A stretch of 14,674 bases of DNA from JAAYHV01 sp035268985 (GTDB taxonomy: Bacteria > Bacillota > Clostridia > Peptostreptococcales > Anaerovoracaceae). The first letter of the stretch is position 1. Each line of letters begins with the position of its first letter. The stretch covers positions 1 through 14,674 of the forward strand of contig DATFJV010000094.1 in NCBI GenBank assembly GCA_035268985.1. Reading direction: 5' to 3'. Both the position numbers and the translations under genes were made by a program. The notes below the pieces were generated by a model that did no database searches, had not been told where the DNA came from, and was given only the letters and a program-made list of their open reading frames with translations. Below, one piece after another: positions 6,749 to 13,848 of the stretch.

Positions 6749-7614
6749 AATGTATCTTGCCTTTTATTATCAATATATTTTTTAATGCTTTTAGCAGCAT
6801 CTTGTATACTAAAAACATTGCCGTTTATTCTACTATCCCGTTTTTCAAGGCCCTTCATGAATTCGGTAATTTGGGGTACGTTAAGACCTATTTCCTTTAG
6901 CTCTTCCCACCTTGTAAACACATTCACGGATTTATCATTCATTACCAGATTTCCATCAACTAAAACCATAACTCTATCAGAAAGCTTAACTATGTCATCC
7001 ATATTGTGAGAAACAAAAATAATTGTCATATTTTCTTCTTTATGTAGCTTTTTGATTGTATCTAGGAGTTCCATATGTGCCTTTGGGTCAAGCCCCGCAG
7101 TTGGCTCATCAAGTATTAAAATTTTTGGTTTCATAGCAATAACGCCTGCTATTGCAACTCTTCTTTTTTGTCCACCAGAAAGATCGAAAGGAGACCTATC
7201 TTTTATTCTTTCATAATCAAGTCCGACTAATTCAATTGATTCTTTTACCGCTTTCCCCAATTCTTCACCATAAATGCCCAGATTTTTAGGACCAAAAGCC
7301 ACGTCCTTTTCAACAGTCTCTTCAAAAAGCTGGTATTCTGGGTACTGAAAAACTAGACCCACTTTTTTTCTGATTTCCGTCATTTTTACATCATTAGATG
7401 TAATTACTGTACCATCAATTACTATTTCACCAGAGCCAGGTTTTAACAAACCATTTAAATGTTGTAATAAAGTTGATTTCCCAGAACCAGTATGGCCAAT
7501 AATGCCAACAAACTCACCATCATCCACAGTAAAACTTACATCATGCAAGGCTACAGTTTCAAAAGGCAATCCCTCTGCATATATGTGATTGATATTTTTA
7601 ACTTCTATTGACAT
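6745..7614 (-). CDS. ecfA2: ECF transporter ATPase EcfA2
   Basis: This 289-residue ABC ATPase has Walker A GHTGSGKST (40-48), the Q-loop FQYPEYQLFEETV with Q90, the signature LSGGQKRRVAIA (from 145), Walker B ILILDEPTAGLDP (165-177) and switch histidine H203 in VSHNMDD. The QYPEYQLFEETV Q-loop is characteristic of EcfA2, as opposed to QNPDNQ in EcfA1. It pairs with EcfA1 to drive import through EcfT and QueT, and possibly other S components encoded elsewhere. Its start overlaps the last ten bases of ecfA1; the ribosome binding site is weak, which suits translational coupling. Confidence 0.96.
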   Translation of the reverse strand: MSIEVKNINHIYAEGLPFETVALHDVSFTVDDGEFVGIIGHTGSGKSTLLQHLNGLLKPGSGEIVIDGTVITSNDVKMTEIRKKVGLVFQYPEYQLFEETVEKDVAFGPKNLGIYGEELGKAVKESIELVGLDYERIKDRSPFDLSGGQKRRVAIAGVIAMKPKILILDEPTAGLDPKAHMELLDTIKKLHKEENMTIIFVSHNMDDIVKLSDRVMVLVDGNLVMNDKSVNVFTRWEELKEIGLNVPQITEFMKGLEKRDSRINGNVFSIQDAAKSIKKYIDNKRQDTL

Positions 7615-8456
7615 ATGTATTTCACCAGTCCTTCAGCATCATATATATCATCAGGTATTTCAATACCTTCCTTTTTTAATTGATTGATTAATTTGGGTAT
7701 AATTGGAAATTCAAGTCCCAAGGAATTAATTTTTTCATAATCTTTGAACAAGTTTTTTGGCTTTGCATCCATAGCTATTTTACCCTTGTCCATAACAATT
7801 ATTCTATCAGCTTCCATAGTTTCTTCCATAAAATGAGTGATATATACTATAGTAATACCTTCCCCATTAAGTTTCTTAGCAATATCCATAACATCTTTTC
7901 TTCCCTTTGGATCCAACATAGCTGTTGGTTCATCGAAGACAATGCATGTTGGTTTCATGGCAATTACTCCTGCTATTGCTATCCTTTGCTTCTGACCTCC
8001 AGATAGTAAATGAGGAGCTTTTCTTTTTGAATCACTCATCCAAACTGAATCAAGTGCATCGTCTACTATATCTCTAATTTTTAAAGGGTTAATTCCTAGA
8101 TTTTCAGGGCCAAAAGCAACATCATCTTCCACCATGGAGGAAACAATTTGGTTATCAGGATTTTGAAAAACCATTCCTATGTGTTGTCTTAGCTGCCAAA
8201 TAGTATCATCTTCGATAGTATTGATACCATTCACTCTAACTGTACCCGATGTTGGTATCAAAAGACCATTCAAATTTTTTGCAAGGGAAGATTTCCCGGA
8301 CCCATTTTGGCCCACGATTGCAACAAAACTACCCTTTTCTATTTCAAGGTTTATACCATTAATTGCTCTTACAGGTTCCTGGTTTTCTCCTTGAGGATAT
8401 TCAAATATTAAGTTCTCAATTTCAATAATATTTTCCATTTTAATTGCTCTATCCAT
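7605..8456 (-). CDS. ecfA1: ECF transporter ATPase EcfA1
   Basis: This ABC ATPase is the first gene of the operon. Numbered from the ATG at 8456 (283 residues), it shows Walker A GQNGSGKSS (49-57), Q98 in FQNPDNQIVSSMVEDDVAFG, signature LSGGQKQRIAIA (from 151), Walker B IVFDEPTAMLDP (172-183) and H208 in ITHFMEE. The start is uncertain. The ATG at 8456 has no Shine-Dalgarno and lies about three bases after the predicted transcription start. The ATG at 8438 gives MENIIEIEN, closer to the usual EcfA1 N-terminus, with only a weak GGATAGAG upstream. In many Bacillota these ATPase genes sit in a ribosomal-protein operon, whereas here they are next to queT. Confidence 0.95.
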   Translation of the reverse strand: MDRAIKMENIIEIENLIFEYPQGENQEPVRAINGINLEIEKGSFVAIVGQNGSGKSSLAKNLNGLLIPTSGTVRVNGINTIEDDTIWQLRQHIGMVFQNPDNQIVSSMVEDDVAFGPENLGINPLKIRDIVDDALDSVWMSDSKRKAPHLLSGGQKQRIAIAGVIAMKPTCIVFDEPTAMLDPKGRKDVMDIAKKLNGEGITIVYITHFMEETMEADRIIVMDKGKIAMDAKPKNLFKDYEKINSLGLEFPIIPKLINQLKKEGIEIPDDIYDAEGLVKYICQ

Positions 8457-8465
8457 AATCAGTTA

Positions 8466-8494
8466 ATTATATCTCAATAAATAAAATATTACAA
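8466..8494 (-). promoter_or_regulatory. Promoter of the ecfA1-ecfA2-ecfT-queT-trmB operon
   Basis: -35 TTGTAA (8494-8489), 17-base spacer, -10 TATAAT (8471-8466). The predicted start near 8459 leaves almost no leader before the ATG at 8456 and about 21 bases before the ATG at 8438. Confidence 0.75.
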
Positions 8495-8508
8495 GTATAA
8501 GCAAACAC

Positions 8509-8530
8509 AAAAAAATGCATCAAAGATGCA
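8509..8530 (-). terminator. Terminator of the padR-DUF1700-DUF4097-pspC operon
   Basis: Minus-strand stem TGCATC/GATGCA with a TTT loop, followed by seven Ts. Confidence 0.85.
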
Positions 8531-8542
8531 ATTTTGAGAATT

Positions 8543-8580
8543 ACTTGGGAGTTTAACCTATATAGGAAGCCCTCCCAAGT
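8543..8580. repeat. Nested inverted repeat between pspC and its terminator
   Basis: ACTTGGGAG (8543-8551) pairs perfectly with CTCCCAAGT (8572-8580), and the intervening loop contains the palindrome CCTATATAGG (8557-8566). No T-run follows on either strand, so it is probably an RNA structure in the operon 3' UTR or a protein-binding site, not a second terminator. Confidence 0.6.
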
Positions 8581-8602
8581 ATATTAAGGGTTAGAACTCA
8601 TA

Positions 8603-8779
8603 TTATTCTGGCATTATTATAGCTGCAATTATATATGCTATAAGGCCACAACCACCCATAAATGTAAATACTATCCATGCAAGCCTTACCACAGTAGGGT
8701 CAACATCGAAGTATTCACCAACACCTCCACATACTCCACAAATCTTCTTATTACTTGAAGATTTTCTTAATTCTTTCAT
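8603..8779 (-). CDS. PspC-domain membrane protein (58 residues)
   Basis: This small ORF is an almost complete minimal PspC domain. A basic N-terminus (KELRKSSSNKK) leads into ICGVCGGVGEYF (13-24), then the conserved DVDPTVVRLAW (25-35), one hydrophobic helix (about 36-55) with MGGCGLIAYI, and a short C-terminus ending IMPE. PspC domains sit in the cytoplasmic membrane and take part in envelope-stress responses; solitary ones of 55-70 residues are common in Bacillota beside DUF1700 and toastrack genes. The ATG overlaps the stop of the DUF4097 gene (ATGA) and has GAGGAG upstream. It is the last gene of the PadR-controlled operon and is followed by a hairpin and a terminator. Confidence 0.92.
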   Translation of the reverse strand: MKELRKSSSNKKICGVCGGVGEYFDVDPTVVRLAWIVFTFMGGCGLIAYIIAAIIMPE

Positions 8780-9660
8780 AGCTTTATCTCCTCATTATTA
8801 TTGTCTTGCGAACCATTAAAATCAATTAACACGTCGCCCATTCCACATTCAACATCTATGATGGATTCACCTGACCCACCTTTTCTCTCAGAACCAATTC
8901 CACTTATTGAAAAGTCTCCATAAGTAATATTCCCTAAAGCACATTCTAAGTCATAACTATAATCATCTTGTTCTTCATCCAGTTTTATTTTTACGCTACC
9001 CATAGCACAGTTTATTTTTGCATCATTTTCTACTCTTCCATTATAGTCAAATTCACCCATACCTAACTCTAAATTAAGATTTTCTGTATGCCCTCTTAAA
9101 ACTTCACAGCTTCCTGCACCTATCTTAAAGTTCATTGACTTTGCAACAACTTCTTCAATTTCCATTCTACCTGCTCCAAGAGTTATATTAAAGTTATCAT
9201 ACGATTTATCATTAGGCAATTCTACAGTCAATACATTTTCATCAAAGTTGTTCATGAAATTATCTTTAAATAAAGTTTTAATAAATACTGTTTCACCATT
9301 AACATAGTACTGAACCCTATCTGCATTCTTGCTGGATATTATCAGTTCATCATTCTCACTTTCAACAACTTCAATTCTTGCACCTCCGACAGTTAGATTT
9401 AAACTATCAAACTTTTCATTTTTATATGTTTTTTCAATATCTCCCTCGTTGATTTCATAGTTATTATTAAAATCTAAATTGATATTTTCGTTATCATCTA
9501 CAATATAATTAATAACCCTATCAATTACACCAATATTATAGTCGTTGATATCAACTCTTGTACCTTTAATTCCACCCATTAAAGCTCCTATTATCGTAAT
9601 CACCAATCCTACTATTAGTAGTATATAAATTACCTTCCAAAAGGGTTTTGTATTTTTCAT
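8776..9660 (-). CDS. DUF4097/toastrack-like membrane-anchored protein
   Basis: This 294-residue protein has one N-terminal membrane helix (about 8-29) after a basic start, an Asn/Asp-rich linker, then a beta-rich body. The body carries a series of short units with similar turns: LTVGGARIEVVE, LGAGRMEIEE, IGAGSCEVLR, LGMGEFDYNG, CAMGSVKIKL, CALGNITYGD and CGMGDVLIDF, spaced about 17-25 residues apart. That pattern fits the right-handed beta-repeat of DUF4097/toastrack domains, which probably lie outside the membrane and sense or hold partner proteins. No catalytic residues are evident. The gene overlaps DUF1700 by one base (TAATG) behind GAGGGGG, and overlaps pspC at its end. Context suggests a PspC/Lia-like membrane-stress module; the exact role is unknown. 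Confidence 0.85.
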   Translation of the reverse strand: MKNTKPFWKVIYILLIVGLVITIIGALMGGIKGTRVDINDYNIGVIDRVINYIVDDNENINLDFNNNYEINEGDIEKTYKNEKFDSLNLTVGGARIEVVESENDELIISSKNADRVQYYVNGETVFIKTLFKDNFMNNFDENVLTVELPNDKSYDNFNITLGAGRMEIEEVVAKSMNFKIGAGSCEVLRGHTENLNLELGMGEFDYNGRVENDAKINCAMGSVKIKLDEEQDDYSYDLECALGNITYGDFSISGIGSERKGGSGESIIDVECGMGDVLIDFNGSQDNNNEEIKL

Positions 9661-10316
9661 TATTGCACCCCCTCTTCTTTTTTGTTGTTTTTTTCAAAAG
9701 GCATTTTGCAAACTTTTACTATTCCCATTACAAGCCATGGAATAAACCTTACAGCTATAATCCATAGCAATCTACATAAAAGGATTCCTAAAGTTGCTCC
9801 TACTAAGCCTAAACCAACTAGAAAAAACCCATTAGGGAACACTATAAACAACATTCCTATGCCAGTTATTAAAGATGTAATCCCACCTACTATTAGAGCA
9901 AATGTTATCCCTAGTATCCCAACTATTCCTGCAAAAATTGCTGCAAATATTCCGCCTGCAATAGGGGCAATAATTGGCAATGCACATATTATAATTATTA
10001 CAATTAATACGATCTCACCATTGCTACGCTTTCCTTTAACGTTTTTGCTGTTACTTTTATTTACAGACAAATCGTTTTTACTTTCATTAGAATTGTTAAC
10101 TTTATCTTCAGTAAATTCATAATCTACATCAGCATTCAATCTAATTTGTTTTGCTACATCTTCAGGTCTTCCTAAAGATGCGATTATTTCTTCATCGCCC
10201 ATCTCACTTGCATCAGCGAAATAATCTTCATAATATCTAATTGCATCTTCCACATCATTAGACGGAAGACCTTTTAGACACTGTTCTAATCTCCTTAAAA
10301 ATTCTTCTCGCTTCAT
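9660..10316 (-). CDS. DUF1700/HAAS-domain membrane protein
   Basis: This 218-residue protein begins with the HAAS/DUF1700 cytoplasmic domain (1-65): MKREEFLRRLEQCLKGLP, then the acidic IRYYEDYFADA and the conserved LGRPEDVAKQI. An Asn/Ser/Lys-rich linker (66-100) leads to three or four glycine-rich membrane helices (about 102-195) and a basic tail. Proteins of this type are encoded after PadR regulators and are thought to relay or stabilise signals in membrane-stress circuits. The start overlaps the padR stop by one base (TAATG), with GGAGG inside the last padR codons, which implies translational coupling. Confidence 0.9.
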   Translation of the reverse strand: MKREEFLRRLEQCLKGLPSNDVEDAIRYYEDYFADASEMGDEEIIASLGRPEDVAKQIRLNADVDYEFTEDKVNNSNESKNDLSVNKSNSKNVKGKRSNGEIVLIVIIIICALPIIAPIAGGIFAAIFAGIVGILGITFALIVGGITSLITGIGMLFIVFPNGFFLVGLGLVGATLGILLCRLLWIIAVRFIPWLVMGIVKVCKMPFEKNNKKEEGVQ

Positions 10317-10630
10317 TATTCCTCCAATAAATATTTATTAACCTTATTAGAATAGTTCTTCCATTCAATTTGATATAACTTAAGTTGAGCATTTCCTTTT
10401 TCTGTGATTTTATAGTACCTTCTGTTTCTACCTGAAAATGCTTTGTCATAAACCTCTAAACACTCATCCTTTAAAAGCCTTCTTAACACTGGATAAAGTG
10501 TTGATTCAGAGATATTCATCACTCCTCTTACCTCCTGAGTTATACTATAGCCGTAAGTACCTTCTGTTTCTTTGCCCACTACAGATAAAACTATGGCATC
10601 AAGCAATGCTGAACCGGTATTAAACACCAT
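10316..10630 (-). CDS. PadR-family transcriptional regulator
   Basis: This 104-residue protein is a short (subfamily 2 type) PadR regulator. Its winged helix-turn-helix is recognisable from LLDAIVLSVV, TYGYSITQEV, the recognition-helix segment ISESTLYPVLRRLLKDECL and the wing GRNRRYYKITEKG, followed by a C-terminal helix for dimerisation. The ATG at 10630 has GAGGAGG six bases upstream. It heads the DUF1700-DUF4097-pspC operon, and its promoter is surrounded by a 27-bp perfect palindrome and a related site, so it very likely represses its own operon. The ligand or signal cannot be told from sequence. Confidence 0.93.
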   Translation of the reverse strand: MVFNTGSALLDAIVLSVVGKETEGTYGYSITQEVRGVMNISESTLYPVLRRLLKDECLEVYDKAFSGRNRRYYKITEKGNAQLKLYQIEWKNYSNKVNKYLLEE

Positions 10631-10654
10631 AAGCAGCCTCCTCGTAATATTTTT

Positions 10655-10717
10655 ACAATATTATATGTCATATAATATTGTTTGTAGGCATACTATACGT
10701 CATATAATATTGTTTGT
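10655..10717. promoter_or_regulatory. Probable PadR operator: perfect palindrome plus diverged copy
   Basis: Bases 10655-10681 form a perfect 27-bp palindrome with arms ACAATATTATATG / CATATAATATTGT around a central T. A 23-base segment of it plus its flank (10663-10685) recurs at 10695-10717 with one mismatch, 32 bp away, or about three helical turns. The second copy covers the promoter spacer and -10 element; the palindrome lies just past the predicted start. A repressor dimer on each site would block transcription. Confidence 0.7.
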
Positions 10718-10720
10718 CAA
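10692..10720 (-). promoter_or_regulatory. Promoter of the padR operon
   Basis: -35 TTGACA (10720-10715), 17-base spacer, -10 TATAGT (10697-10692). The start would be near 10685, about 55 bases before the padR ATG. Confidence 0.8.
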
Positions 10721-10794
10721 GCATTTTTTAAAAAATATACGTTTTTTATACTTTTAAGTTATTTATTAATCAAGCAATTACGCTTCACCTTTAA

Positions 10795-10823
10795 TTGACT
10801 GACTATTTACCTTGTGATATGCT
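10795..10823 (+). promoter_or_regulatory. Candidate promoter of the metal ABC transporter operon
   Basis: -35 TTGACT (10795-10800), 17-base spacer, -10 TATGCT (10818-10823) preceded by TGA (extended -10). A CAATTA-N11-TAATTG inverted repeat (10775-10797) overlaps the -35 and could bind a regulator, but it does not match a Zur or MntR box that I can recall. Confidence 0.45.
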
Positions 10824-10860
10824 TATTATAAGTATTTCACTCTTTTTGTTAGGAGCTAAT

Positions 10861-11799
10861 ATGAATAACTTAATGACTAAACCCAATCTAAAAAGCAACT
10901 TTACAATTAAAAGCAAACTGTTATTAAACATATTAATACTGCTGCTTATATTTACTGTGGGTTGTAACAAACATGAGCCTACTGAAAAGGAAACTAATAC
11001 AAATTTAACCGTTGCTGTAAGCATCGTTCCCGTGGCCGGATTTGTTGAAGCCATAGCAGGCGACTTAGCAAATGTTATAACTGTAGTTCCACCAGGTAAT
11101 AGCCCCGCCAATTATCAACCTACTGCTTTAGAAATGCAATTAATTTCAGATGCAGACATATATTATGCCCTTCAAATACCAACGGAAGAAGCCAACATAT
11201 TGCCGGAAATTTATGACTTTAATAAAGACCTTTATATTGTTAATTTGAGAGAAAAAATCCAAGATTATTATCCTTTAAGGTTCATTAATAAACATTCTGA
11301 CGAAAATGACCAAACAGTTGATCCTCATATTTGGCTTTCACCTAAAAGAGTTATAGTAATGGTTCAATCTATAGCTGACAGCTTATCAGAATTAGACCCT
11401 TTAAACGAAACTACATATCAAAAAAATGTGGATAAATACATTCAGAAACTTCAAGAGTTGGATCAATCAATAAAAAAGGTTGTAAACAGCATGGATAATA
11501 AAGCATTTATGATATACCATGGTGCTTATGGTTACTTTGCCGATGATTATGAGCTTCAAATGATAGCAATTGAAGCAGATGGCAAAGCAGCCACTCCTTC
11601 CAAAATCAAAGAAGTAATAGATACTGCTAAAGAAAATAACATTAATACAATATTTTTTCAGGAGGAATTCAGTGATACACAGGCAAACTCAATTGCTCCT
11701 GAAATACATGGTAAAGTAATAAAAACATCACCACTTTCAAAGGATTATATTGAAAACCTAATGGATTTCGTTAATGCTCTAGAAAATAGCGGAGAGTAG
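10861..11799 (+). CDS. Zinc/manganese-type ABC transporter substrate-binding lipoprotein
   Basis: Cluster A-I (ZnuA/TroA) solute-binding protein that captures a divalent metal outside the membrane. The start at 10861 is chosen because AGGAG lies six bases upstream; an upstream in-frame ATG lacks one. The 312 residues begin with a signal peptide ending in lipobox FTVGC, with C35 as the lipidated residue. Metal ligands expected for the family are H156 (DPHIWLSP), H220 (IYHGAYGYF) and E268/E269 (FFQEEFS). The first histidine, usually in PHxYEP, is replaced by alanine in SPANYQP (A83), and the His-rich loop of ZnuA is absent. I believe this variant is shared by other clostridial homologues. ATPase and permease genes follow at once. 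The metal could be Zn, Mn or Fe. Confidence 0.9.
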   Translation: MNNLMTKPNLKSNFTIKSKLLLNILILLLIFTVGCNKHEPTEKETNTNLTVAVSIVPVAGFVEAIAGDLANVITVVPPGNSPANYQPTALEMQLISDADIYYALQIPTEEANILPEIYDFNKDLYIVNLREKIQDYYPLRFINKHSDENDQTVDPHIWLSPKRVIVMVQSIADSLSELDPLNETTYQKNVDKYIQKLQELDQSIKKVVNSMDNKAFMIYHGAYGYFADDYELQMIAIEADGKAATPSKIKEVIDTAKENNINTIFFQEEFSDTQANSIAPEIHGKVIKTSPLSKDYIENLMDFVNALENSGE

Positions 11800-11803
11800 T
11801 CTA

Positions 11804-12487
11804 ATGAAAACAATCGCCGAATTCGACAATGTACGTTTATGTTATGAAAACGTATGCGCTTTAGAGGGCGTAAATTTTAATGTGCCCTCTAACCAAATGA
11901 CAGTGTTTACTGGACCAAATGGAGGTGGCAAAACCACTTTAATAAAACTACTTATTGGTTTTCTTAACCCAAATGAAGGAGAAATTGTGGTTAATAAAAA
12001 TCTTTCAATTGGATATGTAGCCCAAGAGTATGGTTTTGATAAGTCATTCCCTATTACTGTTAAAGAAATGGTACTAAGCGGCACAATAGCTAATAACATT
12101 CATCCCTTTTTCAAATACACTAAGGAACATAACAAAAGGGCTCAAAATGCGATTGAAACAGTAGGGTTAGAAGGTTTAGAAAAAAGAGGTATTAGTCAAT
12201 TGTCCAGCGGACAATTAAAACGAACTATAATCGCTAGAGTTTTAGCTACAGAAGCTGATATTATCGTATTGGACGAACCCGACAGTAACCTTGACGCTAA
12301 AGCTATCAAAGAATTATATGAGCTATTAAATATATTAAAATTATCAAAAACCATTGTATTAGTAAGTCATAACATCGATTATATTCTAGATATAGCCGAT
12401 AAAGCTATATATGTCAATAAAACAACAACGTGTTTTAATAACCCTTTACAATTGAAGGAAAAACTCGAAAGGGGTTTACTAATATGA
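11804..12487 (+). CDS. Metal ABC transporter ATPase (ZnuC/MntB-like)
   Basis: This 227-residue ABC ATPase powers import of the metal delivered by the preceding lipoprotein. It has Walker A GPNGGGKTT (37-45), the family Q-loop YVAQEYGFDKSFPITV with Q74, the signature LSSGQLKRTIIAR (from 133), Walker B IIVLDEPDSNLD (153-164) and a switch histidine in VLVSHNID. The SFPITVKEMVLSG segment after the Q-loop is typical of Zn/Mn transporter ATPases. Aspartate replaces the common T or F after LDEP. GGAGAG overlapping the lipoprotein stop serves as ribosome binding site, and the end overlaps the permease ATG by four bases. Confidence 0.94.
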   Translation: MKTIAEFDNVRLCYENVCALEGVNFNVPSNQMTVFTGPNGGGKTTLIKLLIGFLNPNEGEIVVNKNLSIGYVAQEYGFDKSFPITVKEMVLSGTIANNIHPFFKYTKEHNKRAQNAIETVGLEGLEKRGISQLSSGQLKRTIIARVLATEADIIVLDEPDSNLDAKAIKELYELLNILKLSKTIVLVSHNIDYILDIADKAIYVNKTTTCFNNPLQLKEKLERGLLI

Positions 12488-13323
12488 TAATGGCTTTATT
12501 TAATTATACATTTATGCAAAACGCTTTAATAGCAGCAATTCTAGCTAGCATAGTAACGGGAATAATTGGTACCATTGCTATAGAAAAAAAGCTGATTAGT
12601 ATGTCCGGAGGCATTGCCCATGCATCTTTTGGAGGTATAGGGCTAGGTTATCTGTTGGGATTTGAGCCCATATGGGGAGGCCTCGCTTTTGCAATAGGTT
12701 CTTCTGCTGTTATATCAAAATCATCTAACAATAAGAAAATAAGTGCCGATACTCTAATAGGTATTTTATGGTCATTCGGAATGGCCTTAGGAATTTTTTT
12801 CATCTCTCTAAAGCCCGGCTATATGCCTGATATGACTAGTTACTTGTTTGGAGACATTTTATCCATATCAAATTCTGCAATTATATTGATGTCAATTTTT
12901 ACTTTAATAATACTATTTGTTTTCATAATTATGTACAACTATTGGATTATTTATCTACTAGACGAAGAGTTCGCAAAAGCAAAAAAAATAAACATATGTC
13001 TTATAAAATTTATAGTTTACCTATTACTTCCTATAGGAATTATAGTGCTTACTAGGGTAGTAGGTATTATACTTACTATAGCACTAATGACAATCCCTAC
13101 ATCCATGGCTAAATTATTTTTCAACTCTTTTAGCAAGGTAGTTATTTCCTCGATTTTTATTAGTATGTTCTTCTGTGTTTCAGGATTAATTATTTCATAT
13201 TATATTAATATCCCATCAGGTGTCTGTATAATCATAATAATGACAATTGTTTACCTTACAGTTTTTTTTCTTAAAAAAACTGTTCAATATAGACTTCATG
13301 AAAAAAAAGTACATGGTAATTAA
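12484..13323 (+). CDS. Metal ABC transporter permease (ZnuB/MntC-like)
   Basis: This 279-residue polytopic protein forms the membrane channel of the metal importer. About eight hydrophobic segments run from residue 15 to 265. Family features are the SMSGGIAHASFGGIGLGYLLG region (39-58; ABC-3 permeases carry SxALSHaxxpG here), PDMTSYLFGDIL (about 115-125), the cytoplasmic LLDEEFAKAKKI loop that contacts the ATPase, and the late VVGIILTIALMTIP helix. It starts within the ATPase stop codon (ATGA) and ends the operon. No terminator with a T-run follows on the + strand; the convergent hairpin at 13377-13440 may serve both directions. Confidence 0.93.
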   Translation: MIMALFNYTFMQNALIAAILASIVTGIIGTIAIEKKLISMSGGIAHASFGGIGLGYLLGFEPIWGGLAFAIGSSAVISKSSNNKKISADTLIGILWSFGMALGIFFISLKPGYMPDMTSYLFGDILSISNSAIILMSIFTLIILFVFIIMYNYWIIYLLDEEFAKAKKINICLIKFIVYLLLPIGIIVLTRVVGIILTIALMTIPTSMAKLFFNSFSKVVISSIFISMFFCVSGLIISYYINIPSGVCIIIIMTIVYLTVFFLKKTVQYRLHEKKVHGN

Positions 13324-13376
13324 AAACGGGGACCAATAATTAACCTCCTATTCTATTACTAGTGCTTAAAAAAATT

Positions 13377-13440
13377 AAAAAAACCCCACCTCCATAGATA
13401 AATGAATTTTTTAATTATTTCATCTGTCTACTTAAGTGGG
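13377..13440 (-). terminator. Terminator after thioredoxin, long imperfect hairpin
   Basis: On the minus strand CCCAC (13440-13436) pairs with GTGGG (13389-13385), and an inner 12-bp arm TAGACAGATGAA pairs with TTCATTTATCTA (one wobble, one mismatch). A G and seven Ts follow. It lies between the convergent thioredoxin and permease genes. Confidence 0.7.
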
Positions 13441-13469
13441 ATCGTATCTTATAGCTGGCTTAGACTTGT

Positions 13470-13778
13470 TTATTTAAGCAATTCTAACAAATCTCTTTTT
13501 TGTCTTAATCCAGGTTGTTTAAAAGTAACCTCTCCGTTCTTCATTACCATAAGAGTAGGAATACTCATTACACCAAACTGTCTTGCTAGATCAGGTTCAG
13601 AATCAACGTCTACCTTACAAATCTTAGCATCACTCATTTCTCCTGCGAGTTCCTCTAAAATAGGTGTTTGCATTTTGCAAGGGCCACACCAATTTGCAAA
13701 AAAATCAATTAATACTGGAACGTCAGCTTTAACAACTTCTGCCTCAAAATTTTCTTTAGTCAAATGTACTATACTCAT
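13470..13778 (-). CDS. trxA: Thioredoxin
   Basis: This 102-residue protein is a standard thioredoxin, a cytoplasmic dithiol reductase for ribonucleotide reductase and other targets. The redox motif WCGPC is at 30-34 (C31, C34), the buried aspartate lies in VLIDFFANW, the cis-proline is P74 in MSIPT, and FKQPGLRQK is the final strand-turn region. It is close to normal length with no signal peptide. AGGAGG lies seven bases before the ATG. The HAD phosphatase gene lies 70 bp upstream on the same strand. No thioredoxin reductase gene is in view. Confidence 0.97.
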   Translation of the reverse strand: MSIVHLTKENFEAEVVKADVPVLIDFFANWCGPCKMQTPILEELAGEMSDAKICKVDVDSEPDLARQFGVMSIPTLMVMKNGEVTFKQPGLRQKRDLLELLK

Positions 13779-13848
13779 TTATTTTCCTCCTAAATAATTA
13801 ATATTCTATGTTTATATGTTAATTATTACCCTAGTAAGACCATTTTAA

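Noticed and set aside
8457..8600. preQ1 riboswitch before the queT operon
   Set aside because: The predicted transcript starts only a few bases before ecfA1, and the sequence lacks the preQ1-I stem with its A-rich tail; the hairpins present belong to the upstream operon's 3' end.
9682..10122. A 146-residue + strand ORF
   Set aside because: It is antisense to the DUF1700 gene; its hydrophobic, Ile/Pro-rich composition mirrors the membrane helices on the other strand.
10655..10717. CRISPR-like repeat array
   Set aside because: Only two copies, 32 bp apart, overlapping a promoter and palindromic; this fits an operator, not an array.
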